From Kutzneria sp. CA-103260 (GTDB taxonomy: Bacteria; Actinomycetota; Actinomycetes; Mycobacteriales; Pseudonocardiaceae): DNA of 64,000 bases. Positions 48,363 to 57,318 of the stretch are shown in pieces. Numbering within the stretch: position 1 is the first letter of the stretch; every line of letters starts with the position of its first letter. The notes under the pieces were generated by a model. The model saw only the letters and a program-made list of their open reading frames with translations, was not told where the DNA came from and searched no databases. The position numbers and the translations under genes were made by a program. The stretch is taken from the NCBI RefSeq assembly GCF_018263855.1, contig NZ_CP073318.1, forward strand, positions 1,984,001 to 2,048,000. The letters are read 5' to 3'.

Positions 48363-49352
48363 ATGAGGGCTTGGTGTGTGACCCGGCCGGGCCCCATGGC
48401 GACCGGGCCGCTCCAGCTGTCGGAGCTGCCGCGACCTGAGCCGGGACCCGGCGAGGTGCTGGTCCGCGTGCTGGCGTGCGGCGTGTGCCGGACGGACCTG
48501 CACGTGGCCGAGGGCGACCTGGACGTGCACCGGCCGTCGGTGGTGCCCGGGCACGAGGTGGTCGGCGAGGTGGTGTCGGCCGGCTCGCGGTTCGCGGTGG
48601 GGGAGCGGGTCGGCATCGCGTGGCTGCGGCACACGTGCGGGGAGTGCCGCTACTGCCGCCGCGGCGCGGAGAACCTGTGCCCTCGTTCGCGGTACACCGG
48701 CTGGGATGCCGACGGCGGGTACGCCGACTACACCGTGGCGCCCGAGGCGTACGCGTACCGCCTGCCCATCGGCTACTCGGACGCCGAGCTGGCGCCGCTG
48801 TTGTGCGCGGGCATCATCGGCTACCGCGTACTCGAACGCGCTGAGTTGCCCGAGGGCGGCCGGCTGGGCATCTACGGCTTCGGCGCCAGCGCCCACCTCG
48901 CGGCACAGGTCGCGCTGGCTCGTGGGGCGACCGTGCACGTGCTGACCCGCAGCCCCGCCGCCCGCGAACTGGCCCTGAGCCTCGGCGCCGCGTCCGCCGG
49001 GGCCGCCGACGCCGTGCCGACCGAACCGCTGGACGCCGCCATCCTGTTCGCGCCCGTCGGTGATCTCGTGCTGCCCGCACTGACCGCCCTGGACCGCGGT
49101 GGCACGCTCTCGATCGCCGGCATCCACCTGTCCGACATCCCCGCGCTGAACTACCAGCGGCACCTGTTCCAGGAGCGCCAGCTGCGCAGCGTCACCGCCA
49201 ACACCCGTGCGGACGGCGCGGACTTCATGGCCTTCGCCGGCCGGCACCGGCTGCGCGTGACGACGACGCCGTACTCGCTGGACCAGGCCGACCGCGCGCT
49301 GTCCGACCTTGCCGGCGACCGAGTGAACGGCGCCGCCGTCCTGGTGCCGTGA
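48363..49352 (+). CDS. Zinc-type alcohol dehydrogenase
   Basis: 329 residues, MDR family. Catalytic zinc site: [16 protein letters not shown] and PGHEVVGEV; structural zinc: [15 protein letters not shown], with four Cys; cofactor site [20 protein letters not shown]. Short, like AdhA-type enzymes of the DosR-like islands. Probably oxidises NAD(P)H by reducing aldehydes when oxygen is absent, or the reverse. The ATG at 48363 is chosen because GGAGGAG is 6 bp upstream. Confidence 0.9.
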   Translation: MRAWCVTRPGPMATGPLQLSELPRPEPGPGEVLVRVLACGVCRTDLHVAEGDLDVHRPSVVPGHEVVGEVVSAGSRFAVGERVGIAWLRHTCGECRYCRRGAENLCPRSRYTGWDADGGYADYTVAPEAYAYRLPIGYSDAELAPLLCAGIIGYRVLERAELPEGGRLGIYGFGASAHLAAQVALARGATVHVLTRSPAARELALSLGAASAGAADAVPTEPLDAAILFAPVGDLVLPALTALDRGGTLSIAGIHLSDIPALNYQRHLFQERQLRSVTANTRADGADFMAFAGRHRLRVTTTPYSLDQADRALSDLAGDRVNGAAVLVP

Positions 49353-49406
49353 TGCACGCCGTTGCCTGCCTGAGGAGGCGCCGACGGGATCGGTGACAGC
49401 CGATGC

Positions 49407-49931
49407 CTACCGGCCGTTCTCCCACTGTGCGCCTGCCCATGCCCGCTCGAACTCGTCGCGATCGATCTCCTGGTCCCGCAGGTGCGGATCGAAGAGGTCC
49501 ACGAGAGGCGGATTGAACGGCCAGTCCGCCGCGTCCGTCTTGGTCGCGACCCCGTCTTCACTGGTCTCCACCTGTCGGATGCGGCGGCCATCACGCCCGA
49601 TCTCCACCAGGTACGTCGCGGGGTCGTCACCGTCCCAGTTCTGCCGCAGATACACCACCTCCCGGTCGGCGAGCGCACCGAAGCCAGGTACGCCACGCTG
49701 GCTGTCACGCGTGGCGCGCAACTCGTCGAGGCCCGGGGGCATCACCGATGCGTCGATGTCTATCTCCTCGGGATGCCGCTCCTCGGCCTGTGAGATGGCG
49801 GCTGCGGTGTCGATGACTTCGACCTCGGCGAAGGTTTCCAGCACCTCACGGGCGGACCGAGCGTGAATCCACCACCGCAGGCCGCCCATGCCGTAGTCGT
49901 GCAGAACGAGGTAACGCTGCTTGGACACCAC
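49407..49931 (-). CDS. Uncharacterised acidic protein
   Basis: About 174 residues, family not recognised. It starts KQRYLVLHDYGMGGLRWWIH, then SAREVLETFAEVEVIDTAAA, with a conserved-looking middle part (REVVYLRQNWDGDDPATYLV followed by EIGRDGRRIRQVE) and an acidic end. The composition fits a soluble cytoplasmic protein. Start is uncertain: two adjacent GTG codons (49931, 49928), no clear ribosome site. The 227-bp divergent gap to 50159 shows nothing recognisable. Confidence 0.6.
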   Translation of the reverse strand: MVSKQRYLVLHDYGMGGLRWWIHARSAREVLETFAEVEVIDTAAAISQAEERHPEEIDIDASVMPPGLDELRATRDSQRGVPGFGALADREVVYLRQNWDGDDPATYLVEIGRDGRRIRQVETSEDGVATKTDAADWPFNPPLVDLFDPHLRDQEIDRDEFERAWAGAQWENGR

Positions 49932-50158
49932 GTCAGCATGCTCGCTGGCCGCTCGAACGGCGTGACGGGGAGGCACGCACGATGTCCGGTCACGCCGAAT
50001 AGCGCGTATCTCGACGGCCCTCCTCGACGCGATCGGCGCGTCCCACCCGCGCACCTGAACCGCGGTCCGAAAATCTCGCGAACTAGTCCCCGGACGATGT
50101 CGAGAACCGCCGCACTCATCCGACGTGTCTGTGAAACCGCAGATGGGAAGGGGCAGTC

Positions 50159-50833
50159 ATGACAACATCACCGGCCGGGGAGCAACTGGTCCGGGTGCAC
50201 AACCTGGGCGTGTCGCTGGACGGGTTCGCCACCGGCGACGGCCAGACGCTGCGGGCCCCGTTCGGGCATGCGGGGTCGCGGCTGACCGAGTGGTTCTTCG
50301 ACACCGCGATGGGCCGCGAGTTGATGGGACGCGGCCCGGGCGGCAGCCGGGGCGCGGACAACGCCCTGACCGAGTCCGGCTTCCGGGGTGTCGGCGCGGA
50401 GATCATGGGCCGGAACAAGTTCGGGCCGCAGCGCGGGCCGTGGGAGGACGAGTCGTGGCGGGGCTGGTGGGGCGAGGAGCCGCCGTTCCACACCCCGGTC
50501 TACGTTCTGACCCACTACCCGCGGCCGTCGCTGGAGATGGACGGCGGCACGGTGTTCCACTTCCGCGACAGCTCGCCGCAGGATGTGCTCGCCGAGGCCA
50601 GGAAAGCGGCCGGCGGCCTGGACGTCCGCATCGGCGGCGGCCCCACCGTGGTGCGGGACTTCCTGGCCGCCGACCTGGTCGATCTGCTGCACGTGGTGAT
50701 CGTGCCGATCGTGCTCGGCCGCGGCGTCCGGTTGTGGGACGGGTTGGAGGGCGTCGAGGAGCGTTTCGACGTGGAGACGGTCGCCTCGCCCGCCGGGGTC
50801 TCGCACGTGATCTTCCGCCGGCGCACGTCATGA
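50159..50833 (+). CDS. Dihydrofolate-reductase-like (RibD C-terminal) family protein
   Basis: 224 residues. LGVSLDGFATGDGQTLRAPF, RNKFGPQRGPW, YVLTHYPRPSLEMDGGTVFH and VRIGGGPTVVRDFLAADLVD are the family motifs, the last holding the NADPH loop. The reaction is unknown; members reduce diverse pteridine-like or drug substrates. GAAGGGG precedes the ATG. Its stop overlaps the start of the MFS gene. Confidence 0.85.
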   Translation: MTTSPAGEQLVRVHNLGVSLDGFATGDGQTLRAPFGHAGSRLTEWFFDTAMGRELMGRGPGGSRGADNALTESGFRGVGAEIMGRNKFGPQRGPWEDESWRGWWGEEPPFHTPVYVLTHYPRPSLEMDGGTVFHFRDSSPQDVLAEARKAAGGLDVRIGGGPTVVRDFLAADLVDLLHVVIVPIVLGRGVRLWDGLEGVEERFDVETVASPAGVSHVIFRRRTS

Positions 50834-52314
50834 CCTTCATGTCCTCGCCGCGCACCCGTAGCCCGCGGGTGGCGCTGGCGCTGCTCGCGCTGCCGTCCCT
50901 GCTGATCGCGATCGACATCAGCGTGCTGGCCGTCGCGCTGCCCCGGATGGCGGCCGACCTGAACCCGACGCCGACCGAGCTGCTGTGGATGAACGACATC
51001 TACGGCTTCATGGTCGCTGGCACCATGATCACGATGGGCACGGTCGGCGACCGGATCGGCCGCCGCCGGCTGATCATCGTCTGCGCGGCGGTGTTCGCGC
51101 TGGCCTCGGCGGTCGCGGCGGTTGCCGTCGCACCGTGGATGATCATCGCGACCCGGGCCGTGATGGGCGTCGCCGGCGCCGCGATCATGCCGGCCTCGAT
51201 GGCGTTGCTCGGGCGGATCTACCCCGACCCGAAGTCCTCGGTGTCGGCGATGGGCGCGTACATGACGTGCTTCCTGACCGGGATGGCGGTGGCCCCGCTG
51301 GTCGGCGGTGTGCTGATCGAGCACTGGGGCTGGGGCTCGGTCTTCCTGATGGGTGTGCCGGTGATGCTGCTGACCGTGGTGGCCGCGCCCCGGGTGCTGC
51401 CGGAGTTCCGCGCGCCTGATCCCGGCCGGCTCGACCTTCGCAGCGCCGCGCTGTGCCTGGCGTCGATCCTGCTGGTCGTGTACGCGCTCAAAGCGCTGGT
51501 CAACAGCGGCTTGTCCTGGTCGGTCGTCGTCGCGGTGGCCGTGGGCGTCGCGCTCGGGGTGGCGTTCGTGCGCCGCCAGCACCGGCTGGAGCACCCGCTG
51601 GTCGACCTCGGGCTGCTCCGGCGGCCCGGCGTGGCCAGGACGATGTGGGTGCTGCTGCTGACCGCGCTGGTGATGGGCGGGACGTCCCTGTTCGTGGCGT
51701 TCTACCTGCAGTCGGTGCGGGGGCTGACGCCGCTGGCCGCCGCGCTGTGGCTGCTGCCGCAGATGGCCAGCATGATCGTCGCGTCCAACCTCGGGCCCTG
51801 GCTCGGCCGCCGGCTGCCGCCGGCCCGCATCACCGCGGTGTGCATGGCCCTGATGGCCGCCGGGTTCGCGCTGTTCGCGCTGGTCCCGGTTGGCCCCGCC
51901 GGCCTGGTCGTGCTGGTCGGCGGCACCGTGCTCACCACCGGCGGCATCGGCGCGGCGTTCCCGTTCCTGATGAACGACGTGATCGGTCACGCGCCGCCGG
52001 AGCGGGCGGGAACGGCTGCCTCGTTCGCCCAGACCGCGAACGAGCTCGGCATCGCCCTGGGCCTGGTCGTGCTGGGCACCATCGGCACGGTGGCCTACCG
52101 GCACCAGCTGGCCTCGACTGCCGGCCACGCCGACGGGTCGTGGGTCGACGGCCTCAAACAGGCCACCGACCAGCACGATCCCGCCCTGCTCGACAAGGTC
52201 CGCGACGCCTTCACCACGGGATTCCACGCCGCGGGGGCGACCAGCTTCGCGGTCATGCTGGTCGTCCTGCTGCTCACCGTTCGCCCGCCAGCGCTTCGTC
52301 GGACACTCGGATAG
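50830..52314 (+). CDS. MFS drug:H+ antiporter, DHA2 (14-TM) type
   Basis: 494 residues with about 14 transmembrane helices. Motif A appears as GTVGDRIGRRRLI after helix 2, and motif C-like AYMTCFLTGMAVAPLVGGVL in helix 5, both as in QacA/LfrA exporters. ATGA overlap with the reductase-like gene suggests a joint detoxification unit. No local repressor gene is seen. Not obviously part of the hypoxia theme. Confidence 0.88.
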   Translation: MTFMSSPRTRSPRVALALLALPSLLIAIDISVLAVALPRMAADLNPTPTELLWMNDIYGFMVAGTMITMGTVGDRIGRRRLIIVCAAVFALASAVAAVAVAPWMIIATRAVMGVAGAAIMPASMALLGRIYPDPKSSVSAMGAYMTCFLTGMAVAPLVGGVLIEHWGWGSVFLMGVPVMLLTVVAAPRVLPEFRAPDPGRLDLRSAALCLASILLVVYALKALVNSGLSWSVVVAVAVGVALGVAFVRRQHRLEHPLVDLGLLRRPGVARTMWVLLLTALVMGGTSLFVAFYLQSVRGLTPLAAALWLLPQMASMIVASNLGPWLGRRLPPARITAVCMALMAAGFALFALVPVGPAGLVVLVGGTVLTTGGIGAAFPFLMNDVIGHAPPERAGTAASFAQTANELGIALGLVVLGTIGTVAYRHQLASTAGHADGSWVDGLKQATDQHDPALLDKVRDAFTTGFHAAGATSFAVMLVVLLLTVRPPALRRTLG

Positions 52315-52339
52315 CCGCCGGTCACTCGGGCGCCGCGGC

Positions 52340-52972
52340 TCATGCCGGCGCGCCGGTCTCGAAGCGGACGCTGTCGGCGACCGCGACGGCGTGGTCGCCG
52401 TAGCGCTCGTAGTAGCGGCCGAGCAGGCCCAGTTCGAGGGCGGTCTGCACCGTGACGTCGGTGTGCAGCAGTTCGAGGTAGAGGGCGGACTGCAGGGAGT
52501 CCATCTCGTCGTCCTCGCGCTCGAGTTCGGCGGCGGAGTCCTTGTCGCGGTAGACGATGGCCTCCTTGGCCTGCTCGGCGAGGCGGAGCGCGACGCGGTT
52601 CATCGAGTGCACGATGCCGGTCAGCTTCGGGGGGACGGCGGTGCGCGGGAAGTCGCCGGCGGCGGTCTCGGCGATGTGCCGGGCGAGATCGCCCATACGC
52701 TCGAGGTCGCGGTCGATGCGCAGCCCGGCGACGAGCGCCCGCAGGTCGCCGGCGACGGGCTGCTGGGTGGCCAGCACGCGCAGGATGTGCTCGTCGATCT
52801 CGCGCCGCAGGGCGTCCACGGTGGCGTCGTCGCTGATCACCTCGTTGGCGGTGGTGCGGTCGGCCTCCAACAGCGCGGTGGTGGCCCGACCCATGGCCGA
52901 CTGGACCAGCTGTGTCATGCCGATCAGCTTCTGATCGATGATGTCCAGCTCCTGGTGGAACGTCGTGCGCAT
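52340..52972 (-). CDS. phoU: PhoU-family phosphate regulator
   Basis: 210 residues, two three-helix PhoU domains: FHQELDIIDQKLIGMTQLVQ, DRDLERMGDLARHIAETAAG, then YRDKDSAAELEREDDEMDSL and ELGLLGRYYERYGDHAVAVA. The E/DxxxD metal sites are present in both. Acts on phosphate uptake and PhoR signalling. Here it stands alone, without pst genes, next to a gap with DevR-box-like sites, which suggests a link between phosphate/polyphosphate control and the hypoxia response. Confidence 0.9.
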   Translation of the reverse strand: MRTTFHQELDIIDQKLIGMTQLVQSAMGRATTALLEADRTTANEVISDDATVDALRREIDEHILRVLATQQPVAGDLRALVAGLRIDRDLERMGDLARHIAETAAGDFPRTAVPPKLTGIVHSMNRVALRLAEQAKEAIVYRDKDSAAELEREDDEMDSLQSALYLELLHTDVTVQTALELGLLGRYYERYGDHAVAVADSVRFETGAPA

Positions 52973-53024
52973 GACGAACTCCCGACGTCGGGGAACACCT
53001 TACGGATCAACGTTAGGCACGCCC

Positions 53025-53075
53025 GGGGCCTTCGGACAGTGGCGGGATTCCTTGCCGGGCAGGGACTTCCGGCCC
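53025..53075. promoter_or_regulatory. Two DevR-box-like sites between phoU and a small gene
   Basis: GGGGCCTTCGGACA (53025-53038) and GGGACTTCCGGCCC (53062-53075) lie in the 247-bp divergent gap between phoU (52972) and the small gene at 53220. The second has the first six bases of the mycobacterial DosR core (GGGACT) and the GGCCC half of the local consensus. Confidence 0.5.
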
Positions 53076-53219
53076 GGTTCAGGCCAGCGGGAGCACGGCG
53101 TGCGCGAGGTGCGGACCGGGCTCGGCCGAAGGGCCACAGGCAGTTGGGGGACAAGGGCTTTCGGCACCTGTGGGCGGATCGGACAAGCGGGACGATCGTG
53201 GTGGAAGGAGGTGGACGAC

Positions 53220-53387
53220 GTGACGAACGTCGAGTCCGGCAGGGCGGCTGCCGAAGCCCGCGAGCAGATGACCACCGATCCGACGGCGACGGCGAAGCAC
53301 GGCGGTCCGCTGGTTCGGTATCTCGGTGCGGTGACGTACCAGGAGAACAAGAAGAAGGACGAGAACAGGGACGAGAAGGCCGAGTGA
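53220..53387 (+). CDS. Small hydrophilic protein of unknown function
   Basis: 55 residues from a GTG behind AAGGAGG. It is Lys/Glu/Asp-rich at the end (YQENKKKDENRDEKAE) with a short hydrophobic patch (GGPLVRYLGAVTY). Unknown family. A strong ribosome site and DevR-box-like sites upstream support expression. Confidence 0.45.
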   Translation: MTNVESGRAAAEAREQMTTDPTATAKHGGPLVRYLGAVTYQENKKKDENRDEKAE

Positions 53388-53406
53388 CCCCGGCCCGCCG
53401 GCCCGC

Positions 53407-54816
53407 TCAGCGGGCCGGCGAGTCCGTCTTCACGATGTCCGCCTCGGGCCAGGGATCGAACTCGCGGGCCATCGTCGCGGCGATCTCCGGTGTCGCGTCG
53501 GACAGGTGCGGCCCGACGGCCCGGGTCCTGATGCGCGCGTCGGCGACTTCGTCCGACGCACGGCAGACCAGCTCCACCATCCGGCTGGACGTGCCGGCCG
53601 CCACGGCCCGGGCCAGCTGCCGGTGCGCGGCAACCCGCCAGCTCGCGTCGAGCACCACGGTCTCGCCTCGGCCGAGCAGAAGTTCGGCCCGTCGCAGCAT
53701 CTCCCGGTACGTGTGCACGGTGCTCGCGGCGCTGTAGATGCCTTCCTGCCAGCCCGCGGCGGCGCTCGTCGCCGGTGAGATCCCGGCCATCTCCTTGCGG
53801 ACGCGGTCGGACTGCACCAGCACGCCGCCGAGTTCGTCGGCCAGCCGACCGGCCACTGTGGACTTTCCGGTGCCCGGACGGCCGCCGACGAGCACCAGGC
53901 GGGGCTCGGCCAGGCGCAGGTGCCGCAACGCCGACTCGGCCAGCTGCCGGGCCTGCCCGTCCTGTCCGGCGACGCCCTGGGCGTGGCGCAGGCAGGCGAC
54001 CTTGGACCGAACCACGGCGCGGTAGGCGATGTAGTGGTGTTCGAGCGAGACATTGCGCTCGGTGCCGGCGAATTCCGCGTAGCGGTCGAGGAACCACGCG
54101 CCGAGGTCGGGACGGCCGAGCCGTTCCAGGTCCATGGCGAGGAACGCGGCGTCGTCCAGTGCGTCGACCCAGCGCAGGTGGTCGTCGAACTCCAGACAGT
54201 CCAGCACGCGGGGGCCGTCCGGCAGACAGAAGATGTCGTCGGCGATGAGGTCGCCGTGGCCGTCGCAGGCCACGCCGGCCCGCGCCCGAGCCGCCAGCAG
54301 CGGCTGCCGGCCGGCGAGGTAGCGGTTGACCAGGTCGGTGATCTCGGCCAGCACGCCGGCGTCGAGCGGGTCGCCGCGGAACGGGACCAGTTCGGTCAGG
54401 TTGGCCGTCCAGCGTTCGCGCAGCCCGTCCAGCAACGCCACCCGGTCGATCTCCGGACTGCGGTCCGCCGTGGCGTGGAAGGTGGCGATCAGACGGGCCA
54501 CCTGCCGCAGTTCGTCGCGCACGGGCACGCCATCGGCCAGGAGGCGGGCCAGCGACCGCTCGGCCGGCATCCGCCGCATCACCACGATCCAGTCGCACGG
54601 CTCGCCGGCCGGATCACGCACCTCGGCCACACCCAGGTACACGTCCGGCGCGAGCCGGCGGTTGAGCCGCACCTCGCGGTGGCACGCCGCCCGGCGGGCT
54701 CGGCGCGTGGTGAAGTCGAGGAACCCGAGATGCACCGCCTTCTTCACCTTGTACGCGTGGTCGCCGGTGAAGAAGACGGTGGCGCAGTGCGTCTCCCGGA
54801 CCGCGGCCTCGGTCAC
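53407..54816 (-). CDS. Rv2004c-type protein: APH-like kinase domain fused to AAA ATPase
   Basis: 469 residues. An aminoglycoside-phosphotransferase-like domain (about 1-290; VACDGHGDLIADDIFCLPDG is the catalytic loop, LDCLEFDDHLRWVDALDDAA the metal site) is followed by a P-loop kinase-like domain (about 300-469; VLVGGRPGTGKSTVAGRLAD is Walker A). M. tuberculosis Rv2004c, of the DosR regulon, has the same fusion. Substrate unknown. GTG start overlaps the stop of the second tandem mini-ORF (GTGA). Confidence 0.88.
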   Translation of the reverse strand: MTEAAVRETHCATVFFTGDHAYKVKKAVHLGFLDFTTRRARRAACHREVRLNRRLAPDVYLGVAEVRDPAGEPCDWIVVMRRMPAERSLARLLADGVPVRDELRQVARLIATFHATADRSPEIDRVALLDGLRERWTANLTELVPFRGDPLDAGVLAEITDLVNRYLAGRQPLLAARARAGVACDGHGDLIADDIFCLPDGPRVLDCLEFDDHLRWVDALDDAAFLAMDLERLGRPDLGAWFLDRYAEFAGTERNVSLEHHYIAYRAVVRSKVACLRHAQGVAGQDGQARQLAESALRHLRLAEPRLVLVGGRPGTGKSTVAGRLADELGGVLVQSDRVRKEMAGISPATSAAAGWQEGIYSAASTVHTYREMLRRAELLLGRGETVVLDASWRVAAHRQLARAVAAGTSSRMVELVCRASDEVADARIRTRAVGPHLSDATPEIAATMAREFDPWPEADIVKTDSPAR

Positions 54817-54893
54817 AGTCCCACCTCGCTAGCGCTCGGCGAGTCTGCGACCAAGGCCACTGCGCTCAATGGTGCCCTCGCAAGCTCGGTCAC
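54813..54893 (-). CDS. Tandem mini-ORF 2 (26 residues)
   Basis: Copy of mini-ORF 1 with one change (Phe9 to Leu). It has its own GAGGTGG ribosome site and its stop overlaps the GTG of the AAA/APH kinase gene. Its N-terminus MTEL resembles MTEAA of the kinase, so the duplication may have copied the kinase start region itself. Confidence 0.4.
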   Translation of the reverse strand: MTELARAPLSAVALVADSPSASEVGL

Positions 54894-54970
54894 AGTCCCA
54901 CCTCGCTAGCGCTCGGCGAGTCTGCGACCAAGGCCACTGCGCTGAATGGTGCCCTCGCAAGCTCGGTCAC
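54890..54970 (-). CDS. Tandem mini-ORF 1 (26 residues)
   Basis: A 26-codon frame from GTG, whose start overlaps the flavodoxin stop (GTGA) and whose stop overlaps the start of mini-ORF 2. The peptide begins MTELARAPFSAVALVADSPS. Coupled overlaps on both sides suggest that ribosomes pass through it. It could be a leader peptide or a by-product of the duplication. Confidence 0.4.
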   Translation of the reverse strand: MTELARAPFSAVALVADSPSASEVGL

Positions 54971-55491
54971 GGCGTGACCCGGTCGCCGTGCAGCGCCGCC
55001 GCGATGTCGTCGGTCCAGCGGTCGATCTCCTCCCAGTCACGGAAGTCGCCGAACCTGCCGCCCACCGCGCGGAACAGCACGCGGCTGAGCGGCGGGAAGT
55101 GCTCGGTCCGGACGACGCCGCTGAACAGCCGGTGGCCGCGAGGGTGCAGCGACTCGACCGCGAGCGCGCGGATCTTGGCCTCTTCGCGCATCGCGAACGG
55201 CCGCAGCGGCCCGGGTAGCGTGTCGGGCAGGCCGACACTGAAGGCCCACAACGACTTCGAGCTGAGGTCGAGGCGGAATCGGGTGGTGAAGGCGACCGCC
55301 TCGGGCAGCCACTGTTGGTCGTGGATGGCGCTGCCGAGCACAACGGCGTCGTAGCGGCCGACGTCGCGGAGCTCGGTCGTGCGCGACAGGTCGACGTCGG
55401 CGTCGCCGGCCGCCAGCCGGACCGCGATCCGGCTGGCGATCTCCTCGGTGGAGCCGTGCGCGCTGGCGTAGGCGACGAGAACGGCGGCCAT
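54967..55491 (-). CDS. Flavodoxin-domain protein
   Basis: 174 residues. VLVAYASAHGSTEEIASRIA is the FMN phosphate loop, YDAVVLGSAIHDQQWLPEAV the second FMN loop, SLWAFSVGLPD the third. Similar to protoporphyrinogen-oxidase-type (HemG) or MioC-like short flavodoxins; typical in DosR-like islands. It begins 1 bp after the ADH stop and is part of the PPK2 operon. Confidence 0.85.
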   Translation of the reverse strand: MAAVLVAYASAHGSTEEIASRIAVRLAAGDADVDLSRTTELRDVGRYDAVVLGSAIHDQQWLPEAVAFTTRFRLDLSSKSLWAFSVGLPDTLPGPLRPFAMREEAKIRALAVESLHPRGHRLFSGVVRTEHFPPLSRVLFRAVGGRFGDFRDWEEIDRWTDDIAAALHGDRVTP

Positions 55492-55492
55492 G

Positions 55493-56503
55493 TCAGAACT
55501 CCAGCACGACTCGGGCGGGCACCCGGCCGGCCAGCACCCCGGCGAACACGCCGTTGATCTCCTCGAGCCTGTGCGTCTCGGAGATGATCTTCGTGCGGCC
55601 GGCGGCGTGCAGTTCGAAGACGTCGGCGAGGTCCTGGCGGGTGCCGCCGATCGAGCCCCGCACGGCGATGCCGCGCAGCACGATGTCGAAGATCGGCAGC
55701 GTCAGCCGGCCGTCCGCGGGCGTGCCGACGCAGACCAGCCGGCCACCCCGGCGCAGCGACCGGAAGCCCTGCTCGAACGCGTCCGGCACGGCGGCCAGCA
55801 CGATGGCGACGTCCGCGCCGCCCAGTGCCTCGATCGTCGTGGCGGCATCGTGGGTCGCGGCGTTGACCAACCGGTCCGCGCCGGCCTCCTCGGCCACTTC
55901 CAGCTTCTCCTCGGTGACATCGACGGCGATGATCTCCGCGCCGCGCAGCCGGGCGTACTGGATAGCCAGGTGGCCGATGCCGCCGATGCCGAACACCGCC
56001 ACCTGCTCCGCCGGCTGGATGCCGGCGACCTTCACCGCCTTGAACGCGGTGACACCGGCGCAGGTCAGCGGCGCGGCGTCCACAGCGGACACTCCGTCGG
56101 GCACCGGCACGACATAGCGCTCGTCGGCCACCGCGTACTCGGCGTAGGCGCCGTCCACGCTGTAGCCGCTGTTGCGCTGAGACTCGCACAGCGTCTCCCA
56201 GCCGGACACGCAGTACGAGCAGATGCCGCAGGCCGAGCCCAGCCAGGCGATGGCCACCCGGTCGCCGACCTGGCGCAGCGTGCAGCCCTCGCCGAGGGTG
56301 TCGATGATGCCGACGCCCTCGTGGCCGGGGATGAACGGGGCGTGCGGCTTGACCGGCCAGTCGCCCTGGGCGGCGTGGATGTCGGTGTGGCAGACCCCGC
56401 AGGCGATCATGCGCACGAGCACTTGGCCGGGGCCGGGCTGCGGCACGGGAATGTCGCGGATCTCCAGCGGTGCGCCCAACTCGGGCACGACGGCGGCCTT
56501 CAT
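55493..56503 (-). CDS. adhP: Zinc-dependent alcohol dehydrogenase (AdhP-like)
   Basis: 336 residues. Catalytic Zn: ACGVCHTDIHAAQGDW and GHEGVGI; structural Zn: CGICSYCVSGWETLC; NAD site VFGIGGIGHLAIQYARLRGA. Closest in layout to propanol-preferring AdhP. It would regenerate NAD+ from aldehydes without oxygen. ATG overlaps the ppk2 stop (ATGA). Confidence 0.92.
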   Translation of the reverse strand: MKAAVVPELGAPLEIRDIPVPQPGPGQVLVRMIACGVCHTDIHAAQGDWPVKPHAPFIPGHEGVGIIDTLGEGCTLRQVGDRVAIAWLGSACGICSYCVSGWETLCESQRNSGYSVDGAYAEYAVADERYVVPVPDGVSAVDAAPLTCAGVTAFKAVKVAGIQPAEQVAVFGIGGIGHLAIQYARLRGAEIIAVDVTEEKLEVAEEAGADRLVNAATHDAATTIEALGGADVAIVLAAVPDAFEQGFRSLRRGGRLVCVGTPADGRLTLPIFDIVLRGIAVRGSIGGTRQDLADVFELHAAGRTKIISETHRLEEINGVFAGVLAGRVPARVVLEF

Positions 56504-57318
56504 GACGTTCTCCTCTGCGGTGTGGCACGCAGCGACGCCGCGTGGTCCGGGACGAAGGTCTGACTGGTCAGCGGCGGCCGGACGTAGCCCTGGGGCGCCG
56601 GCCGCGGCGGCAGGTGCACCGGCGGCCGGCGCACGTCGCGGTAGGGGATCGAGGACAGCAGGTGGGCGATCATGTTGATCCGGGCCGCCCGCTTGTCGTC
56701 GCTGTCCACGACGTGCCATGGCGCCTCGGGGATGTCGGTGTGCACGAACATCTCGTCCTTGGCGCGGGAGTAGTCCTCCCACCGGTTGACGGACTCCAGG
56801 TCGATCGGGGACAGCTTCCAGCGCCGCATCGGGTCGTGCAGCCGGGCCTTGAACCGCTTCTGCTGCTCGGCGTCGGAGACGGAGAACCAGTACTTGCGCA
56901 GCAGCAGGCCGTCCTCGACCAGCAGCCGCTCCACGATCGGGCACTGGTGCAGGAAGCGGCGGTACTCGTCGGACGTGCAGAAGCCCATCACCCGCTCGAC
57001 GCCGGCGCGGTTGTACCAGCTGCGGTCGAACAGCACGATCTCGCCGGCGGCCGGCAGCTGCGCCAGGTAGCGCTGGAAGTAGAACTGGGTCCGCTCGCGC
57101 TCGGTGGGGGCCGGCAGCGCGGCGATCCGCACCACACGAGGATTGAGGTACTCGGTGACCCGCTTGATGGCGCTGCCCTTGCCGGCCGCGTCGCGGCCCT
57201 CGAACACGACCACCACACGGGCCCCCTCGCTGCGCACCCACTCCTGGAGCTTGACCAGCTCCGACTGGAGACGGGACAGCTCCGGCCCGTACAGGTTGAG
57301 CGCGAGGCGCTTGCTCAT
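56500..57318 (-). CDS. ppk2: Polyphosphate kinase 2
   Basis: 272 residues. PPK2 transfers phosphate between polyphosphate and nucleotides, here most likely regenerating ATP/GTP. Walker A in FEGRDAAGKGSAIKRVTEYL; Walker B in VLFDRSWYNRAGVERVMGF; lid residues RRWKLSPIDLESVNRWEDYS. A one-domain (class I-like) enzyme. ATG overlaps the stop of an ABC-ATPase relic (ATGA), so translation is coupled to it. Confidence 0.92.
   Translation of the reverse strand: MSKRLALNLYGPELSRLQSELVKLQEWVRSEGARVVVVFEGRDAAGKGSAIKRVTEYLNPRVVRIAALPAPTERERTQFYFQRYLAQLPAAGEIVLFDRSWYNRAGVERVMGFCTSDEYRRFLHQCPIVERLLVEDGLLLRKYWFSVSDAEQQKRFKARLHDPMRRWKLSPIDLESVNRWEDYSRAKDEMFVHTDIPEAPWHVVDSDDKRAARINMIAHLLSSIPYRDVRRPPVHLPPRPAPQGYVRPPLTSQTFVPDHAASLRATPQRRTS

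Larger units (their letters stand above)
54808..54970 (-). repeat. 77-bp tandem duplication carrying ribosome site and start codon
   Basis: Two copies (54808-54884 and 54885-54961) with a single base difference (C at 54867 against G at 54944), plus 9 bp of a third (54962-54970). Each copy contains GAGGTGG followed by GTG on the minus strand. A recent duplication is implied by near-identity. It sits exactly between the flavodoxin stop and the AAA/APH kinase start. Confidence 0.9.

Noticed and set aside
50159..52314. Reductase-like/MFS pair as part of the hypoxia regulon
   Set aside because: No DevR-type box is visible in 49932-50158 and neither family is typical of DosR islands.
53407..54816. 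Reading the AAA/APH protein as an aminoglycoside-resistance enzyme
   Set aside because: The fusion to a P-loop domain and the island context match Rv2004c-type dormancy proteins; nothing points to an antibiotic substrate.
54813..54970. 77-bp tandem repeat considered as an insertion-site duplication or attachment site
   Set aside because: No transposase, integrase or tRNA gene is near, and 77 bp is much longer than an insertion-sequence target duplication; the in-phase coupling explains the length better.
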